Source: Bin87 sp965204395 (GTDB taxonomy: Bacteria > Chloroflexota > Dehalococcoidia > Lucifugimonadales > UBA3495). Taken from it: DNA of 64,000 nt. The stretch lies in assembly GCA_965204395.1 (NCBI GenBank), contig OZ241987.1, positions 2,170,001-2,234,000 of the forward strand. Direction: 5' to 3'. Position numbers and translations under genes: made by a program. The notes under the pieces are model-generated. The model did no database searches. It worked only from the letters and a program-made list of their open reading frames with translations, and was not told the origin of the DNA. Shown in pieces: positions 1 to 7,862 of this stretch. The number at the start of each line of letters is the position of its first letter. The stretch's first letter is position 1.

Positions 1-116
1 TGCCGTTGTTCCTCAATGAACAGCGCCATCGTGGCTTCCAGTGCGGCCAGGCGAGATTCGATGGCCGCCAGGCGTTGTTCTACGCCTGGTAGCGGGGCTG
101 CTGCTTGCGTTGTCAC
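1..116 (-). CDS. Partial coiled-coil protein, paralogue of the gene at 8437-8739
   Basis: The gene runs off the left edge, so only its N-terminal 38 or so residues are visible. I start it at a GTG (114-116), reading MTTQAAAPLPGVEQRLAAIE and on. It aligns almost residue for residue with the start of the small protein at 8437-8739, including the shared core ALEA.MxLFIEEQR. That paralogue continues as a coiled coil with one C-terminal membrane segment, so this copy probably does too. Function is unknown; a small membrane-anchored coiled-coil protein is the most that can be said. Confidence 0.55.
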   Translation of the reverse strand, partial: MTTQAAAPLPGVEQRLAAIESRLAALEATMALFIEEQR

Positions 117-135
117 AATATCATTTGAGTATCCA

Positions 136-164
136 GCAGGGGCGGGTTTCAAACCCGCCCCTGC
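136..164. repeat. Perfect GC-rich palindrome (GGGGCGGGTTT arms)
   Basis: Fourteen-base arms, GCAGGGGCGGGTTT and its exact complement, flank a single C. It lies between the stop of the EF-G-like gene and the start of the partial gene on the left. No T-run follows on either strand, so it is not a textbook terminator. It belongs to a family of similar palindromes in other gaps of this window. Confidence 0.7.
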
Positions 165-187
165 GCATTGCGAATATGCCCTCGACC

Positions 188-2212
188 CTAAGCAGTTGCC
201 GCCCTGGCTTCCTTGGCGGTGTCGATCACCCGCTGCTCGATGTTCTGCGGCACCTGCTCGTAGTGGTCGAACTCGAACCGGTAGGAGCCACGTCCACCGG
301 TCATCGACCGCAGGTCCTGGGAGTACCTCTGCACCTCGGCGTGCGGGACCTCGGCCTCAATCACCGTGTATCGATTTTCGGGACTCATACCCAGGATGCG
401 ACCTCGCTTGCTGTTCATGTCGCTGATGATGTCGCCGGTGTACGTTTCCGGTACGGTGATGTACATCCTGACGATGGGCTCCAGCAACACCGGCGCAGCT
501 TTGGCCATGCCCTGGCGCAACGCTTGGCTGCCGGCGATTTCGAACGCGATGGGCTTGCCATCCACCGGGTGAGTGCTGCCGTCGTAGATCACGGCCTTCA
601 AGTCAACAACGGGGAATCCGGCCAGCACGCCCTCTTTCAACGTATTGACCACACCCTTTTCCACTGCGGGAATCAATTCGCGCGGGACACGGCCGCCGAC
701 CACCTCGTTGCCGAACTGGAAGCCCTCGTCGCGGGTCATGGGCTCGATGCGGAGTAGTACGTGGCCGTACTGTCCGCTGCCGCCGGTCTGCTTCTTGTGG
801 CGATATTCGGAGTTCGTCACCTGTGTGATAGTCTCACGGTAGGGGACGACCGGAAGCTTGACATTGAGGTTGGCGCCGAACTTCCGCGAAATACGGTCCA
901 GGGCCACCTCGATCTGGACTTCTCCCAGACCGGTGAGCAGGCTTTCGCTGGTCTCGGGATTGCGCGTGAACTGCAGGCTGGGGTCGTCCTCGACGATGCG
1001 GGCCAAGGACGTGGACATCTTGTCCAGGTCGGCCTGAGTTGCCGGCATCACGGCTAACGAGTAGAAGCCCTGGGGAAACTCGATGCCGGGAAGGGTTATG
1101 CGATTGTCATTGGCGCACAGCGTGTCGCCGGTCAGGGTGGCGTTCAGCTTGCCGATGGCGCCGATGTCACCGGCCACCACCTCGCCCACGTTGTCCTGGT
1201 TCTTCCCCTGGGGCAGGTATAGTTGACCGAGGCGCTCCGACTCGCCCTTATTGTTGTTGTACGCCTCGCCGTTGGAATTGGCAGTGCCGCGGAACACGCG
1301 GAACATGGACAACTTGCCGACGAAGGGGTCGGACGTGGTCTTGAATACCAGAGCGGTCAGGGGAGCCGAAGGGTCGGCGGCAATGTCGTCGTCGCCGGAG
1401 GTGCTGGGCAGGTCGGCTGGGGAAGGCAAAAAGTCTCGGATCACTTGGACCAACTCTTCGACGCCGATGTTCTGCGTCGCAGCCGAGACCAAGATCGGCG
1501 TCAAATCCCCGTTGCGGATGGCCTCGCGGGCGCCCGCGGTCACCTCTTCCGCCGTGATCTCCTCTCCTTCCAGGTACTTGTCGGCCAGGGCGTCGTCCGA
1601 TTCGGCGACCGCTTCGATGAGCCGTTCCCGAGCCGCGTCGAAGTCTCCAATAACTCCGTCAGGGATGTCAGTCGGCGGGTCAATCACGCTTACGAAACCG
1701 GTGAAATCCTGCGCCTCGCCAATCGGTAGCTGGAACGGAACGCACTGGTTGCCAAAAACGCTTTGGATCTCCTGGACATTGCGTTCGAAGTTTGCGTTCT
1801 CCCGGTCCATCTTGTTCAGCACAATGGCCACGGGTAAGTCCCGAGCCCGCGCCAAATCCCAGGACCGTTCCGTTCCGACGTCCACTCCGGTAGGAGCAGC
1901 CACCAGGATCATCGCTGACTCGACCACCCGCAGGGCTCCGACGGCTTCGCCGATGAACTCATCGTAACCGGGGGTGTCCAGAAGGTTGAATTTGTCGTCG
2001 CCTTCCGTAAATCGGATCAGGCTGGTTTGAACGCTGGCGGCGCGGCGGTTTTCCTCCGGCTCGTAGTCGGAGACGGTGTTGCCGTCTTCCACGCGGCCGA
2101 TGCGGTTAATCACCTTGGCGTTGAACAGCATGGTTTCGGCAAGCGTAGTCTTGCCGGCGCCGCTATGGGAGAGCAGCGCGACGTTTCTGATGGTACTGGC
2201 GGATACAGCCAT
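188..2212 (-). CDS. EF-G-like translational GTPase (EF-G2 type)
   Basis: This 674-residue protein has the full EF-G layout: GTPase domain, domain II, and domains III to V. The P-loop reads SHSGAGKTT (about 15-23), switch II DTPGYDEF (79-86) and the G4 motif NKMD (133-136). Canonical EF-G has GHVDHGKTT-type and DTPGHVDF motifs. Here the His after DTPG, which in EF-G positions the hydrolytic water, is Tyr. This is typical of the EF-G2/EF-G-like subfamily found in Actinobacteria and Chloroflexota beside a genuine EF-G. It probably binds the ribosome and GTP but need not be the main translocase. No ribosomal protein genes sit nearby, unlike classical fusA. Family assignment is firm, the cellular role is not. 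Confidence 0.9.
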   Translation of the reverse strand: MAVSASTIRNVALLSHSGAGKTTLAETMLFNAKVINRIGRVEDGNTVSDYEPEENRRAASVQTSLIRFTEGDDKFNLLDTPGYDEFIGEAVGALRVVESAMILVAAPTGVDVGTERSWDLARARDLPVAIVLNKMDRENANFERNVQEIQSVFGNQCVPFQLPIGEAQDFTGFVSVIDPPTDIPDGVIGDFDAARERLIEAVAESDDALADKYLEGEEITAEEVTAGAREAIRNGDLTPILVSAATQNIGVEELVQVIRDFLPSPADLPSTSGDDDIAADPSAPLTALVFKTTSDPFVGKLSMFRVFRGTANSNGEAYNNNKGESERLGQLYLPQGKNQDNVGEVVAGDIGAIGKLNATLTGDTLCANDNRITLPGIEFPQGFYSLAVMPATQADLDKMSTSLARIVEDDPSLQFTRNPETSESLLTGLGEVQIEVALDRISRKFGANLNVKLPVVPYRETITQVTNSEYRHKKQTGGSGQYGHVLLRIEPMTRDEGFQFGNEVVGGRVPRELIPAVEKGVVNTLKEGVLAGFPVVDLKAVIYDGSTHPVDGKPIAFEIAGSQALRQGMAKAAPVLLEPIVRMYITVPETYTGDIISDMNSKRGRILGMSPENRYTVIEAEVPHAEVQRYSQDLRSMTGGRGSYRFEFDHYEQVPQNIEQRVIDTAKEARAATA

Positions 2213-2402
2213 GGTGATTACCTCTTTCGGTTCGGTGGGATGTGATTTCCCGATTGTAGCGAATCCGTACTATCGGTTGCAACCAAACGGACGGATGGGT
2301 ACAATCGTAGGCCAGCGACCGGCAGCGAGCCGCTCCTTCAGCGACTCCCCCTCGGGACCGGCCGCTCCTTTCATGCCTGTTTGAGTCCGAGGACGGCGGC
2401 CC

Positions 2403-2888
2403 TCAGCGGGAATCAACAGGTGGGTAGCCAGGGTCGTCGAGCAAGTCTCCTTGCCGAGCGGCCGCAGTCGCTAAGGCATCGCACCGTTCGTTGTCGGGGT
2501 CGCCGCTGTGCCCACGCACCCACCGGAACTCGGCCTGGTGCCGATCCAGCAGATTGAGCAAACGCTCCCAGAGGTCGGGGTTAACAGCCGCCTCCCGCTT
2601 GTTGCGCATCCACCCGTTTTTGCGCCACCGCGCCGCCCAACCCTTCTGAACGGCGTCCACCAGGTACCGGGAATCGGAATGCAGCGTCACCTGGCAAGGG
2701 CGGTTGAGCGCTTCCAACCCTACGATTGCCGCCAACAGTTCCATCCGGTTGTTGGTGGTGAGAGCGTAGCCGCCGGATATCTCTCTTCGCGTTCCCTGGT
2801 GGTCCAGGATCACGCCGTAGCCGCCCGGGCCGGGATTGCCCAGGCAGGCTCCGTCGGTATGTATGGTTACGGCAGGCGAATCGCTCAT
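2403..2888 (-). CDS. rnhA: Ribonuclease HI
   Basis: RNase HI cleaves the RNA strand of RNA:DNA hybrids in the cytoplasm and acts in removal of primers and R-loops. The 161-residue length is usual for the family. The catalytic acidic residues are in place: TDGACLGNPGPGG at the N-terminus, NNRMELLA, LHSDSRYLV and the late VRGHSGDPDNERCD with the His-containing loop and final Asp. Its ATG overlaps the stop of the upstream Uma2 gene (ATGA, 2885-2888), so the two are probably translationally coupled. Confidence 0.95.
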   Translation of the reverse strand: MSDSPAVTIHTDGACLGNPGPGGYGVILDHQGTRREISGGYALTTNNRMELLAAIVGLEALNRPCQVTLHSDSRYLVDAVQKGWAARWRKNGWMRNKREAAVNPDLWERLLNLLDRHQAEFRWVRGHSGDPDNERCDALATAAARQGDLLDDPGYPPVDSR

Positions 2889-3697
2889 GCCGACGCGCCG
2901 GGCGGTTCGATGCCCTGCTGACTTAACAGGGCTTCGAGTTCACGGATTCTGGCCGCCTGCGCCTCGTTCTGTCGCTCGGTTTCAGCCAGGACGGTCTCGG
3001 TTTCAGCCAGGGCATCCTCGGCTTCATCCAGGTTGCGCAGCCAAGTTCCCGTTGCCGGGTCGTACAGCTTCAGCTCCAACTCTGGCCTGACGCACACGTC
3101 CAACTCCAGGATGTCACTGTGGCCGCGCAATACGCCGTCGCCGTCCTCCCCAACCTGGATGGTCTGATACTTGCCGTCAACTAACCGATCCCCCTCCAGA
3201 GCGGGAGTAAAGAGCTTGCCGGTGGGGTCGAAGCGCCAGTACTCCGTGACCCCCAGGCCAGCGTAAACGTCTCTTTTTTCCGTCATATCCCGCGAGTACG
3301 TGCTTGGCGAGGCAATCTCCATCACAAAGTCTGGCGCTTTGCCATCCTCTCGCCACACGATGTACGAGTCCCGCGGGTAATCCTCCACGCCAAACACCAC
3401 CATGACGTCCGGCGCGACTCGCACCTCGTTGTCGTTCATCCGGTAATACACCAGCAGGTTTCCGGCCACGAACACGTCAGCCTGGTTCCGATAGCGACGT
3501 TCCAGGACGTGGACCGTTTCGGTCAACGGAATAAATTGCAACTTGGATTCAGCCAAGGGTTCACCGTCCGAGCTGGGATAAAAGACGTCGGGGTCATCCT
3601 CAGAGAGCGGACGGTTCAGCCCGTCTTGGACAAACTTTTTGATCCGTTCAGCGATCACCTGGCGCTGGTCAACCTGGGGTGTGCTAGAGGTTGTCAT
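2885..3697 (-). CDS. Uma2-family (DUF820) nuclease-like protein with coiled-coil tail
   Basis: A 270-residue Uma2-family protein with a PD-(D/E)XK-like core. Visible core motifs are APDVMVVFG, DFVMEIASPST (the acidic-x-acidic strand) and the EKRDVYAGLGVTEYWRFDP region. The last 45 or so residues are a heptad-like coiled coil rich in AETE repeats. The family is greatly expanded in Cyanobacteria and Chloroflexota and its biological role is unsettled. It precedes rnhA with a 4-base overlap and follows the dimeric-barrel gene by 21 bases. Three other Uma2 genes occur in this window, and the one at 54753 shares the same tail design. Confidence 0.85.
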   Translation of the reverse strand: MTTSSTPQVDQRQVIAERIKKFVQDGLNRPLSEDDPDVFYPSSDGEPLAESKLQFIPLTETVHVLERRYRNQADVFVAGNLLVYYRMNDNEVRVAPDVMVVFGVEDYPRDSYIVWREDGKAPDFVMEIASPSTYSRDMTEKRDVYAGLGVTEYWRFDPTGKLFTPALEGDRLVDGKYQTIQVGEDGDGVLRGHSDILELDVCVRPELELKLYDPATGTWLRNLDEAEDALAETETVLAETERQNEAQAARIRELEALLSQQGIEPPGASA

Positions 3698-3718
3698 GCT
3701 GTTCGCTCCAGTGGACGG

Positions 3719-4375
3719 CTAGGCCGCCGGATGTCTCGCCACGCACTCCATCAAGGCGTGGGTGAGACCAATGCACTTGCTGCGGACTTTGGCCGCCCAT
3801 TCATCCTGCGCGGCGGCCTTCCAGGCGTGGGACTCGACCACGGCCGGGCTGGCGATGCGGTACACAGCGGCGTACTTCTGTAAGCCGTTCAGATTGGTGC
3901 TTTCAACGCGATACCGAGTTGCGCTCGCCACGCCGTCCACCTGGCACAGACCGGGCAGATGCACGGTGTCGTACAAGTGGTTGAACTCGTCCTCGGCGTC
4001 GGCGGCGATATCGGTCTGCACGATGTATATGTACCCTGCATCGCCTGAGGCGTCGCCGGCATCAGCGATGCGCTTGAGAATGGTGTGGGTCCGGTTGGTG
4101 GCGTGGGGCCTGATCTTGGTGGCCCAGTCGCCCTTTTCGCCCTCGATGCGCCATCCTTCGGAACTGGGCACGCTGGGGTCATCGATCCGGTACACGGCGG
4201 CGTAACGGGCGAACTTGGGAGCGTCGGTGGACTTCAGCAGGAAGCGATCGCAGGAATGGACGCCGGGAGCCTGGCACAGGTACTTGGCATGCTCCGTGTC
4301 GTAAACGCGGTTGAAGTCGGCTTCGTGCTCAGCAGGAATGTCCATCTGCACGAGGTAGGCGTAATCGGCGGGCAT
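3719..4375 (-). CDS. Tandem dimeric alpha/beta-barrel protein (EthD/DUF4286-like)
   Basis: The 218-residue protein is an internal duplication. Residues 1-100 or so and 110-215 share the pattern Y-x-Y-x-V-Q-x-D-I, then FN-x-x-YDTxH, CQxxGV, a tyrosine-rich strand KYAAVYRI or RYAAVYRI, and a W near the end. This is the ferredoxin-like dimeric alpha-beta barrel seen in EthD/DUF4286-type proteins. Here the two halves would form one pseudo-dimer. Substrate is unknown. A good Shine-Dalgarno (GGAGG) precedes the ATG. It sits in a close minus-strand run between the HEPN pair and Uma2-rnhA. Confidence 0.6.
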   Translation of the reverse strand: MPADYAYLVQMDIPAEHEADFNRVYDTEHAKYLCQAPGVHSCDRFLLKSTDAPKFARYAAVYRIDDPSVPSSEGWRIEGEKGDWATKIRPHATNRTHTILKRIADAGDASGDAGYIYIVQTDIAADAEDEFNHLYDTVHLPGLCQVDGVASATRYRVESTNLNGLQKYAAVYRIASPAVVESHAWKAAAQDEWAAKVRSKCIGLTHALMECVARHPAA

Positions 4376-4399
4376 TTGGAAACCTCCGAGAGTGGGTTG

Positions 4400-4882
4400 T
4401 CAGTCGGTGCGGATGTTGGTGAGGATGTGGACGGCGAGATCGCGGCGAACGTCGTCGGGGGTTTGGTTGAAATCGGTGATGGCAGCGTCGGCTTTGTCTA
4501 TGAGTTCGACGACATCGCTTGGGTAGAATTCGCTGTTGGGATCATAGTCAGCCAAATGGCGTTCCCTCTGAATTTCGGCGAAGACCGTGCCGAAACGACG
4601 AACCACGCTGGCAAACCGGTTGCCCAGGCTGGCCCGGCTAAGTTTATTTCGGGTCGAGCGGTGGTCTGCGGCACGATAGGTTTGCTGCCATGCCCAACGC
4701 TGCCGGTCTGCCGAGGAATCTCCAACCAGGGTATTAGCGTTACTGTAGACCAGCGTGTGAAACATGGCGTAGTAGGCGCAACTGATCGCTCGACGCACCT
4801 CAGTTTGGGTAGCTGGCCCTCCGTTGGCGATAACGCCGTTAACCAAGGCCCGGGCGAGGGCAATGAGGTCCGATGGATTCAT
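4400..4882 (-). CDS. HEPN-domain protein (UPF0332-like)
   Basis: A 160-residue all-helical protein. RRAISCAYYAMFHTLV near residues 28-43 is a typical HEPN helix, and RHLADYDPNSEF later in the chain matches the R-x-x-ADYD element of UPF0332/HEPN proteins, in which a basic residue and polar partner form the RNase or nucleotide-binding site. I start at the ATG at 4880-4882, because it overlaps the stop of the upstream gene as ATGA. A longer in-frame start at 4918 would overlap that gene by 40 bases. HEPN proteins are often toxins paired with a small antitoxin or nucleotidyltransferase. Here the coupled partner is the unknown protein at 4879-5196. Confidence 0.65.
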   Translation of the reverse strand: MNPSDLIALARALVNGVIANGGPATQTEVRRAISCAYYAMFHTLVYSNANTLVGDSSADRQRWAWQQTYRAADHRSTRNKLSRASLGNRFASVVRRFGTVFAEIQRERHLADYDPNSEFYPSDVVELIDKADAAITDFNQTPDDVRRDLAVHILTNIRTD

Positions 4883-5196
4883 TTGAGGATTCGCGCTTTG
4901 TTTATATCCCATTCCCACTTGGCGATGAAGTGAGAGTGGACAGGCAAGTCAACGCCCAGGCCGTCCAACTCTGGTTCAATGTCAACGGCCAAGCCATTGA
5001 TGCGGGAGTGATCCATGTAATCGCGATCGCCTTCCCACACGATCCATGCTTCCAGATAATCCTCACCGTACCAATCGTCGTAGCGCTGGCGGACTACGAC
5101 GGGGTCGAAGGAGAGGTGAGGCTGAAACCAACCGTTGAGAGTGTCGCCGATGATGGCGGCCACCCGCTCGGTGGTGTCCTGTGTAATTGTGGCCAT
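4879..5196 (-). CDS. Uncharacterised 105-aa protein coupled to the HEPN gene
   Basis: I do not recognise this protein. It is acidic and rich in Trp and Asp, with WYGEDYLEAWIVWEGDRDY in the middle and HSHFIAKWEWD near the C-terminus. It shows no nucleotidyltransferase GS-x-x-R-G motif, so it is not an obvious MNT partner. The start is supported by GGGGGAA about five bases upstream. Its stop overlaps the HEPN start as ATGA, the usual arrangement of antitoxin-toxin pairs. It is divergent from the disrupted nuclease gene at 5306. An antitoxin or HEPN-regulating role is inference from position only. Confidence 0.5.
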   Translation of the reverse strand: MATITQDTTERVAAIIGDTLNGWFQPHLSFDPVVVRQRYDDWYGEDYLEAWIVWEGDRDYMDHSRINGLAVDIEPELDGLGVDLPVHSHFIAKWEWDINKARILK

Positions 5197-5305
5197 AACG
5201 GTTCCCCCGAGCGGTTCGTTTTGGCATGGTATGATCTCGCGCGGATTGGCAGCAACGGCGCCCCGCCGGACGTTCCGCCATTATTCTTGCAGGTTGCCAA
5301 CCATC

Positions 5306-6445
5306 ATGCAAACGAACGACGCTGAAACGGCAAAGCAGATTGCGGCGCTGGCGAGCGTAGTTTCCGAACTGCGGCGGTTGGAGCAACTGCTGTCCGAGGG
5401 GAGTCAGGCGCAAGTTGACGCGCTGGAGAAGTTTGCCGTTGAACCCGACTTGAAACGGCTGCGCGGCCTATTTGAAGAACAGCGTTCAGAGTTTGACGCT
5501 TTGGCTTTTTTAAGGCTATCGGACGATGAGGAATTTCATTCCAACTTTCTGGCCTGGCTGCTAAACCCGCTACAGAACCACGGAGGGGAAAGCTACTTTC
5601 TCCGGCATTTTTTGCACCAGACAGGAGCCCAGGTCCCAGCTGACACCATTGACTGGTCAGGAACCGACGTGCATCGGGAATGGGTCAATGAAGTGGACGG
5701 ACAAGGGGGGCGTCTGGACATCCTGGTTGTGAACCAAGCAGAGAAATTCCTCTGCGCCATCGAGAACAAGATATGGTCATGGGAGCACAGCGAGCAACTG
5801 ACGCGCTATCGCAAAGCGCTGGAGGCTGAATATCCCGGATTCACTAGGCAGTACATTTTACTATCGCCGAGCGGAGTGCTGCCCTACTGGGAAGAGGAGC
5901 AAGAATACTGGACGGTAGCGAATTACAAGGTTGTCTTGCGATTGGTGGAGCAAGTCATCTCAAACAGCGTCAGTCCCGTCAAGGAAGATGTGCGAGCCTT
6001 TCTGCAACAATATGCTACTACTCTACGGAGGGAAATCGTGCCTGACGTCAATACGAACATCGCGGAACTGGCCCGCAAAATCTACTTAGAGCACAGACAG
6101 GCAATTGAACTGATAATCCAATGCAAACCCGATTTCGCGGACGAAACGAAACCCATTTTGCGGGAAGCAATCGCTCAGCATCAGCGGTTGAAATTCGATT
6201 CTGAAGGTCCAAACATAATCCGCGTTCGCTCAGCCGACTGGGACCAATTCCCTACGTCCAAGACTGGGACGGCTTGGAAACCGTCTGGATCGGTGTTGAC
6301 TTTTGAGTTCGATTTCCGGCCCCAACATCCATACCTGGTCCTCATGCTGGGTCCTGGAACCGATCCCGGAGTGCGCAGCAAGATTTACGAATCTGTAGTC
6401 CAACATCAGCACGTATTTAGCCCTACTAGTATCGGATCAATCTAG
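5306..6445 (+). pseudogene. PD-(D/E)XK nuclease gene (PDDEXK_4-like), 5' part, broken by IS630-type insertion
   Basis: The 5' part encodes a family PF14281-like nuclease: an N-terminal helical segment, NFLAWLLNP around residues 80-90, EWVNEVDGQGGRLDILVV near 132-149 and CAIENKIWSWEHSEQL near 155-172 supply the E, D and E-x-K catalytic set. The start is the ATG at 5306; an in-frame extension upstream to 5135 looks non-coding. After codon ACT AGT at 6425-6430 the frame enters the insertion sequence and ends at 6445 after four foreign residues. Joining 5306-6428 to 7654-7862 gives an uninterrupted 443-residue reading frame. These proteins often lie in defence islands; this copy is probably inactivated. 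Confidence 0.8.
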
Positions 6446-7065
6446 GAATGACAGGGATAGAGGCGATGGAGTTTGGAGCGGGCATCCTGGGTGCTGAAAC
6501 CCCATTTGATGGTGGTCTTGGCGGCGTTGCGCCGGATCTCATACGCGTCGACGGCTACAGCCAGTGCCACTTCGTCCCCGTGACGTCTCTGCAAACAGTT
6601 TCTGGACAACACGCTGAATTCGATCTCCGCCATATTCAGCCAACTGCCGTGTTTGGGCGTGTAGTGAAACTCCAGGCGTTTCACGATGCGGCGGGCTTCG
6701 GCTGCCGGAAAGGTCTCGTAGAGAGAAGCCATGCGATGGGTGTTCAGGTTGTCGAGAACGACGCGGACCACGGGCGCGTCGGGGTAGGCTACATCCACCA
6801 GCCACCGCATCTGATGGGCGAAGTCCTGCATGGTACGCCGCTTCGTGATGGCCAGATGGCGCCAGCCAGCCAAGGGTTCGCAGCAGAGGAAGATGTTGCG
6901 GGTGCCCACGCGACGATACTCGTAGTCCTGGCGTCTGGGTCGCCCCGGCTGGACCGGCATCGGCTCCCTGACGTCGGCCAACAACTGGGTGGAGGTCTCG
7001 TCAAAGCACACTACCGGACGACTGGGGTCGTAGGGTTCGGCGTACAGGTCCAGCACGTCCTCCAT
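6442..7065 (-). CDS. IS630-type transposase, C-terminal DDE frame (orfB)
   Basis: This frame holds the DDE catalytic core: VVCFDETSTQ (first Asp), VVLDNLNTH (second Asp) and HGSWLNMAEIEFSVL (Glu), in the order and spacing of IS630 DDE_3 transposases. The frame is open upstream of its first ATG at 7065 up to the poly-A slip site near 7133-7139. The native product is therefore probably an orfA-orfB fusion of about 378 residues made by -1 frameshifting rather than a separate protein. All catalytic residues are present, so the element may still be active. Confidence 0.85.
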   Translation of the reverse strand: MEDVLDLYAEPYDPSRPVVCFDETSTQLLADVREPMPVQPGRPRRQDYEYRRVGTRNIFLCCEPLAGWRHLAITKRRTMQDFAHQMRWLVDVAYPDAPVVRVVLDNLNTHRMASLYETFPAAEARRIVKRLEFHYTPKHGSWLNMAEIEFSVLSRNCLQRRHGDEVALAVAVDAYEIRRNAAKTTIKWGFSTQDARSKLHRLYPCHS

Positions 7066-7085
7066 GGCCGCTACGTATTCACCCC

Positions 7086-7556
7086 CTACCTTGGGGATAC
7101 ACCACTGTTGCTTGCGCCACGGCTTGAGGACGTTTTTTTCAGCTTGAGCCGCACCGTCTCATGCGAGAGGCTTTCCACCACTCCCAATTCCACCATCTGG
7201 TCGGCCAGTAACTGCAGGGTCCAGTGGTCCTGGCCCTCCGGTGCGTCGCTGCACGCCAGGGCGATCAGGTGGGCCTCCCCCTTCTCGTCCAGCTTGCGGA
7301 AACGGTTGGCTTGGACCCGATCCCGCAACACGCCGTCCAAACCCTCCGCGGAGTACCGCCGCTTGACCCGGTACACGGTGCCTTCGGACACGTCCAGGGC
7401 CGCTGCGATCTGTGGCACCTTCCAGCCCTCGTCTATCCTCAGCAGGATGCGGGCTCGGGTGGCGATCCGCGCCGCGTGTTTGCCGGCCCGGATCAACCGG
7501 TTCACTTGTTCTCGTTCCTCGGTGGTCAACTCGATGGCGTATCGCTTTCCCGACAT
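7086..7556 (-). CDS. IS630-type transposase, N-terminal DNA-binding frame (orfA)
   Basis: This frame encodes the helix-turn-helix part that binds the inverted repeats: ARIATRARILLRIDEGW, then PQIAAALDVSEGTVYRVKRRY as the recognition module, followed by a second helical domain. I favour the ATG at 7556, ten bases after GGGAGG; an upstream in-frame start at 7577 exists. The frame passes into the A7 run at 7133-7139 and, unless shifted, ends shortly after in unrelated residues. Shifted -1 it joins the DDE frame below it. Confidence 0.8.
   Translation of the reverse strand: MSGKRYAIELTTEEREQVNRLIRAGKHAARIATRARILLRIDEGWKVPQIAAALDVSEGTVYRVKRRYSAEGLDGVLRDRVQANRFRKLDEKGEAHLIALACSDAPEGQDHWTLQLLADQMVELGVVESLSHETVRLKLKKTSSSRGASNSGVSPR
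7133..7139 (-). promoter_or_regulatory. Probable -1 frameshift site (A7) in the transposase
   Basis: Read on the minus strand, codons AAA AAA ACG contain seven consecutive A bases. Slipping back one base gives AAA AAC GTC CTC and moves translation from the orfA frame into the open orfB frame; the two frames differ by exactly -1. Ribosomal or polymerase slippage on A-runs is well known for IS elements, including IS630 members. A plain indel is the alternative. Confidence 0.6.
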
Positions 7557-7653
7557 GGCTGCTGCACCTCCCCGCAACCCGAAATTGCAGCCAGCATAGG
7601 GACTTCAACCGCTCAGCACCAAGACCTTCTAATACTGATTTGAGACGATACTA

Positions 7654-7862
7654 GTCAATCGTTGACATCTTTTGCGGGCTTGGATAAGAAAGGCCCCATA
7701 GTGGACGACTCTGACTTCGACAACTGGACTGATCAAGATGCAATCCGTCGCAAGATAATGGATTGGGTCAACAACTTCGCCGAGAACGAATTCCCGGCGA
7801 TGAACAAGGTAATCGTCGACTGCCTCCGCGAGTACGAGGCGGAGCGTGACGGCGGTCAGTAG
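7654..7862 (+). pseudogene. 3' remnant of the PD-(D/E)XK nuclease gene
   Basis: This is the displaced C-terminal part of the nuclease at 5306-6445. Reading on from the restored AGT codon it gives QSLTSFAGLDKKGPIVDDS, then a tryptophan-containing helical stretch (KIMDWVNNFAENEFPAMNKV) ending at TAG 7860-7862. Such a polar helical end is usual for this nuclease family. A TTG at 7662 could in principle start a 66-residue peptide, but the match to the interrupted frame is a better explanation. It overlaps the convergent AhpD-like gene by seven bases. Confidence 0.8.

Larger units (their letters stand above)
6427..7653. mobile_element. IS630-family insertion sequence with TA target duplication
   Basis: The element spans 6429-7651 (1,223 bases) between directly repeated TA dinucleotides at 6427-6428 and 7652-7653, as expected for the IS630/Tc1 superfamily. 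The ends are inverted repeats: left GTATCGGATCAA, right complement GTATCGTCTCAA (10 of 12 identical). Including TA and the flanking CTA/TAG, the first ten bases ACTAGTATCG are identical at both ends. It carries a two-frame transposase on the minus strand and disrupts the nuclease gene. Confidence 0.85.
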
